Source of the DNA: Epiperipatus broadwayi
Lineage: Eukaryota > Onychophora > Udeonychophora > Euonychophora > Peripatidae
Length of the DNA stretch: 64,000 nucleotides
Assembly: GCA_028023455.1 (NCBI GenBank)
Contig: JAQFVV010000037.1
Location: forward strand, 186,001 to 250,000
Direction: 5' to 3'
The translations under genes and the position numbers were made by a program. Shown in pieces: positions 59,551-64,000 of this stretch. Each line of letters starts with the position of its first letter. The first letter of the stretch is position 1. Under the pieces are notes generated by a model. The model did no database searches. It was not told the origin of the DNA and saw only the letters and a list, made by a program, of their open reading frames with translations.

Positions 59551-62500
59551 ATTAAGAACTAAGACATGGACCTGGTGAAGAGAAAAAATATGCTGATGAA
59601 AGAACGAGTAAACTGAAGTCACATGATAGTCATGTAATATTCCATAATGTGAAAGCTATGCTTTTATTTTGTCATTCTTATTTTATCCAAATTAACTATT
59701 TAATTCATGATTATTTTTCCCTAAAAATTAGCAACTAGAAACTTAAATCAATATTTTTTTAAAAAAATATTCATTACAGTTGACAAACTACTGTTTATGC
59801 AAAGTTATTTAAAAACTAAAAATCTCACCACAAAAAATATTACTACTAGATGATCCAGAATATTATTGGGTAGAAAGAGCAAAGCAAAAAAATAAAAAAA
59901 ACCAATCAATGAACTTTTTGTTTATAATATTGTGAAAATATATATGTGTTTTGTCAATTTAATTTTCTGTCATAAAGATAAACAATTACTTTAGTGTAAT
60001 GTTTTATCCATCAGTGCTTTTTTTTTACACACTGCTAAAAAATAAGCTATGGTAATTATTTCCTATTACCTGACTTCCTAGTAGCACTGCAACAGCATTT
60101 AAATGAAAGTCTTAAATGTATCATTGTAGGCAAAGGGTTTAGACTATATGTGCAGCTCTTTATATCTCAATTTTTTCACAAAACTTACTTAGAGAGGATA
60201 TCAGTGATATAAATTATTGACCTTTTCAAACAATGCAATGATCAAATATTTATTCAGAATCATACAACATACATGAAAATACTCTAACATTTTAAATATT
60301 CTTCGTGGAAAATTGGCATAAAACTTTATGTAGAATTATGTTTATAAAGTCTAAGTCCCATTTTTAATTACAAAATTTGAATATTCAAACTATTCACAAA
60401 TGGACATCTACAAAAAGCTACATTTTTATAGTTTAAATTATGTATATTCATAGAATCTATTCCAATCATAATATTCTTTCAACCACACATACAGAAAATT
60501 ATTGTACTTATTCATAAAAAAGATTTCTTAGAAAATTATACTATATATTGAAACAGATACATTGTTTCGTATATATATTTTGAAGCCCCCCCCCCATTTA
60601 CAATTATATAATTGAAGATAAAAGCTGAGGAGAGTGAAATTTAAAAAAATAGATAAATACTGTAATTGACAGTGATTTAAAATCAGTTTTTCACTCACAT
60701 TATAAAAATCAAATGTGAATTCAAATTCTCTAAGAAAAAAAAAAGAAAATCAATATTTAAAATCTACAGTTAAAAATAAAATGACACATTTAATTAATGA
60801 ATCTTGAACATTAAAAATTTGCAATTTCAAATTAAAATGTTACCAATATATTTTTTTTTGTTGGAGCTGAATGTTTTTCAAATTAAAGCACAGAAATGTA
60901 ACTAGTTCATCAAGAATGATAGTGTCACCTTCTTGCTTTAGACAAAAGAAGTTAATGAAGTTAGCACATTTTTGGTAATCATATTGGTTGGCATGAGTGA
61001 GATCAAAAAGGATATTGAAAAACATCATAGAAAGTAGGAGAATATAAAAGAGAGAAATCGGACAATTCAAAGCAGTTGATTGGTTGTGGTAGTTATTTCG
61101 CAGTAAATCCTAATTTAGTTTTCAGTCATTTTACAAAGAAGAGAGTAGATAATTGGACCAACTAATTTTGAGCCACCATGCCTATTAATTAAATATGTGT
61201 TGCGGTAAAAAGAAACCTGAAGTTACCATAAAACTGCGATATGAAAAAAACAAATTATCAATACGGTAAATGCTAAAATGTCTGGCTAGTAAGGAATAGC
61301 TCGCTCTCCTTCCCATACCATGGAAGAAATCATTAAGATAAAGAAATATGCCTAAGTGACCATATGTAAACCATTCAGCCTTAAAGACAAATCCCATTTT
61401 TAATGTGAAGATTTTACCAGCGGTAAAACATCAAACATAAAGACCATCATGGAGATTTGAAGAGATAATAAAACTCTAAATAGTTATTGAAATGTGTTTA
61501 ATTAAGATTTATGTAACTGGGTTGTGATGTACTTAATAATGATGAACCTCCATTATTGTATGAAATAGTTGTTTTGACATTTGAAATATTTAAAAGTATT
61601 CATGAAATGTGGTGAGAAAAGTATTTCGGAAAGGGTAAAGTGAAATGTAGCTATAGAGTTACTTAAAATAATTAATTGAACAAAATGATAAAATATTCAT
61701 GTCAAATTTAGAAACAAATGTCGTAATGGTAAAACCTAATGTTATACGAAAACAGTTATGAACCGAGATAATTTCTTATTGGCAAAATAATATAATTGCT
61801 AGAGTAAAGAAGGTAAAACTGAAATACGCCGAGTGAAATGTAATAATGAATATAATTTCATTAACTAATTTTTCTTTAATAAAAAGTATAAAGTTTTATG
61901 TGTCAAACTGTTAAATTGTAATTTGCTAAACGAAATATAGAAATTATGTGAGGATTAATTTAAAATAGATATACCTGATATATGTATACACTGTAAATGC
62001 TTAATGTTTAACCGAGAAAGGATTAATATTTTGTATACATGAGATCACTTACAAAAAGAATGTACATCTATATTCATGAATCGAACATGTGAATATATTC
62101 AAATATGATTATGGACTACTAAATGATTGAACGGAAAGGAATAATTCAAATATAAGTCAAGCTAGCTTAGGAGTGTACTGCAATAGGGAATTAACCGACA
62201 TATCTACAAACTATATATATATGTGTGTGTGTGCATATAGGAGAATGTAAACTTACAGAATGAGAATTTAAACTTGTGGAATGACAAGGGAGTATCAGTG
62301 ATGTACACACAGATATGCAAAGTTCCTTCCATATGAATGCTGGCTGAACAGGATCACTGACCAACTGCTGCATGAAATGTAAACTTAGCCTTACCGCAAA
62401 GATGTACAGGCATATATTGAAGCAATGGATCTGAAATCCAATCCATGCTTCACACCTTCCTATAAACTTGATTAATATTGTAAACCTAAATTAAGTTTAT

Positions 62501-63024
62501 AGGCCAATATCAGCAGGGTTTTGCATTACAGCTAAAATTAATTGCGTTTATTAAATTTGTATTTGCTTGTTCTTTTAAATAAATTCCATTGTAACATTAA
62601 ATTGCTGTTAAAAATATTACTTGTGAAAACCGTTTAGTCAAACATATATATACGTCAAGCATATATATATGAGTTAATGCAAAATTCTGCTGAAATAAAA
62701 CGCTTATTGTATTAAAAGAAATAAGAATGTATTTTACTTTTAAATCTTGTTCAAATATTTAGTATGATTTGATTTTGAGATAAGCCCACCAACATTTTCT
62801 AAAAGAATGTATATTTTTAATTAGTTAAGCCCATTCAAGTCAAATTAAAGATGGCCTTCTCTTTCTTTTTTTTAATTAATAAAATCCCAAAGTTTAAAGA
62901 AAGAAATTTAGAGTAAAAAAGTAAAAGTTATTTCTAGAGGGTGTTACTTTGAAACAAAGGAGCATGGGGAGGCTTATCAAGATCTCAGATCATACAAACA
63001 ATAGAAGGTAGCTGACAGAGAGGG

Positions 63025-63032
63025 TATAAATA
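63025..63032 (+). promoter_or_regulatory. TATA-box-like motif
   Basis: GGGTATAAATAAAAGGG context, about 30 bp before the tandem repeats. Confidence 0.4.
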
Positions 63033-63054
63033 AAAGGGAGAACAAAAGATCAGG

Positions 63055-63215
63055 CATTCAGATTTTCCTTTTTGAAAAAGGTCAGTCAATCAGAGTTTCC
63101 TTTTGAAAAAAGATCGTTCATTCAGATTTTCCTTTTTGGAAAAGAGCAGTCATTCAGATTTTCCTTTTGGAAAAGATCAGTCATTCAGATTTTCCTTTTG
63201 GAAAAGATTATTCAT
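63055..63215 (+). repeat. Five tandem copies of a 31-32 bp unit
   Basis: The unit CATTCAGATTTTCCTTTTGG plus AAAAGATCAGT is repeated about five times with few changes (starts near 63055, 63087, 63119, 63151 and 63182). It ends before GAGTATTCTTGCGGGC. Short overlapping ORFs across it are by-products of the repeat. Confidence 0.92.
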
Positions 63216-64000
63216 TCAGAGTATTCTTGCGGGCTGTCAGATTGCTCCGTGGAGAACTTTAGAAATTTTGCTGTTGCCTGCTGTGATTTTATTATATGAA
63301 TTCGATGGAGTCTACCATGCTTGGCTAGGCAAATGAATAACTTTGTCTACCACCGAGGGTTCCTCAATACCAGAAAAATGCCGTAGTATTTACTCAATCG
63401 TCATCTAAACTCTGTGCCGTGTCTGGAGGACTTTTTGTGAAACCATGCTACCGATTTCCACTTTCCTTGTCCGGACAAACACATCTCATCGGACGGATCA
63501 AGCTACGCCCGTCGATGGAACATGACCAAGGAATAAGGACGGTAAATCATATCTCTCCTCATGAACTATTTATTATGCTACCCTTTTTGTCCATACTTTT
63601 TATAATTGCTTCCTTGAATATTTATGAAATGTGTGCTTAATGATATTTATAATGTAACTATTTTTATTAGACTAGTTAGATATATGTATATGTGATCATC
63701 TATCTAGATATTTAACCCCTTTTCCTTCGCTATTCTTCATTACTCCCATGTGTAAATATTTTAATTCTATTGCGGTTAAGTTTATTAGTTAATTGTTCAT
63801 ATAAAAATCCCTTTCCAGTTTTATTCATACTTGTAAAATTTAGTACGAGTAAGTTTCCTCTTTTTTTGCTTGCCAACTTGATCTCCTCGATAACGCTTCT
63901 TTTGTCTGCCATTAGCTTCTTACGTATGTCAGATTTAGCGATATACATCTTAAATGATTTTAAACTGTTTTAGTGCAAAGCAATTAGAAACTGCTTTGGG

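Larger units (their letters stand above)
62941..63720 (+). mobile_element. Putative LTR or promoter segment
   Basis: TGTTACTTTGAAACAAAGG could be an LTR start. A TATA box (TATAAATA, 63025-63032) lies just upstream of the 31-bp tandem repeats. The region 63230-63540 is clearly richer in G+C than the rest of the window and contains TCCGGACA and CGGACGG. I found no second copy or gag/pol nearby, so this may be a solo LTR or the promoter of an unseen transcript. Confidence 0.35.
58224..64000 (-). other. Upstream intron/flank of the N4BP2-like gene, no exon found
   Basis: The exon at 58135-58223 starts in phase 1, so more coding sequence lies upstream. I looked for the Walker A (GxPGSGKS/T) exon on the minus strand and did not see it. 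The region has a decayed foldback near 59.4 kb and an LTR-like segment near 63 kb; 59600-62900 shows nothing firm. Confidence 0.6.

Noticed and set aside
60840-61400. Minus-strand ORFs with faint similarity to Penelope reverse transcriptase
   Set aside because: The match rests on a few hydrophobic positions with no YADD-type or GIY-YIG motif; it would need a profile search.

Overview
The window looks like invertebrate animal nuclear DNA: very AT-rich, with spliced genes, introns of 7-24 kb, polyA/polyT runs, microsatellites and many decayed transposable elements. I cannot name the species. No bacterial operons, rRNA genes, canonical tRNA genes or CRISPR arrays are seen.

The only host gene I can support is an N4BP2-like (NEDD4-binding protein 2) gene on the minus strand. 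Four internal exons are placed at 58135-58223, 34292-34368, 12337-12486 and 3177-4936. They share consistent splice phases and conserved protein junctions. The first three encode the C-terminal half of the polynucleotide-kinase-type P-loop domain. The long fourth exon carries a CUE domain and ends in a splice donor just after the LxLEPEFALSLQKMFGPPG motif. The P-loop exon(s) upstream and the Smr-domain exons downstream were not found and probably lie outside the window.

The introns are a layered graveyard of mobile elements. Intron 4937-12336 holds a Penelope-type foldback with a hammerhead ribozyme, a mariner relic, a Jockey/CR1-type LINE relic and a second ribozyme-bearing foldback. Intron 12487-34291 holds a CR1-like LINE (copy A), tRNA-derived SINEs, three more foldbacks, a hAT element with its terminal repeats and 8-bp target duplication, and a Ty3/gypsy element with both LTRs but no reverse transcriptase. 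Intron 34369-58134 holds a second, inverted gypsy element with a ribozyme-bearing foldback and a SINE nested in it, a palindrome set in a tandem array, a piggyBac relic, and two CR1-like LINEs head to tail (B with an open RT frame, C nearly full length). The right end (58224-64000) has a decayed foldback and an LTR/promoter-like segment with 31-bp tandem repeats.

The most notable observation is a set of non-coding foldback elements at about 7.4, 11.0, 18.4, 20.4, 21.1, 36.0 and 59.4 kb. The well-preserved ones have an inverted pair of arms, a roughly 40-50 bp extension at one end only, and 13-14 bp target duplications (clear in four). Several contain type I hammerhead ribozymes with very short stem III. 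This is the architecture of Penelope-like pseudo-LTRs, but no Penelope reverse transcriptase is recognisable here, so they were probably mobilised in trans.
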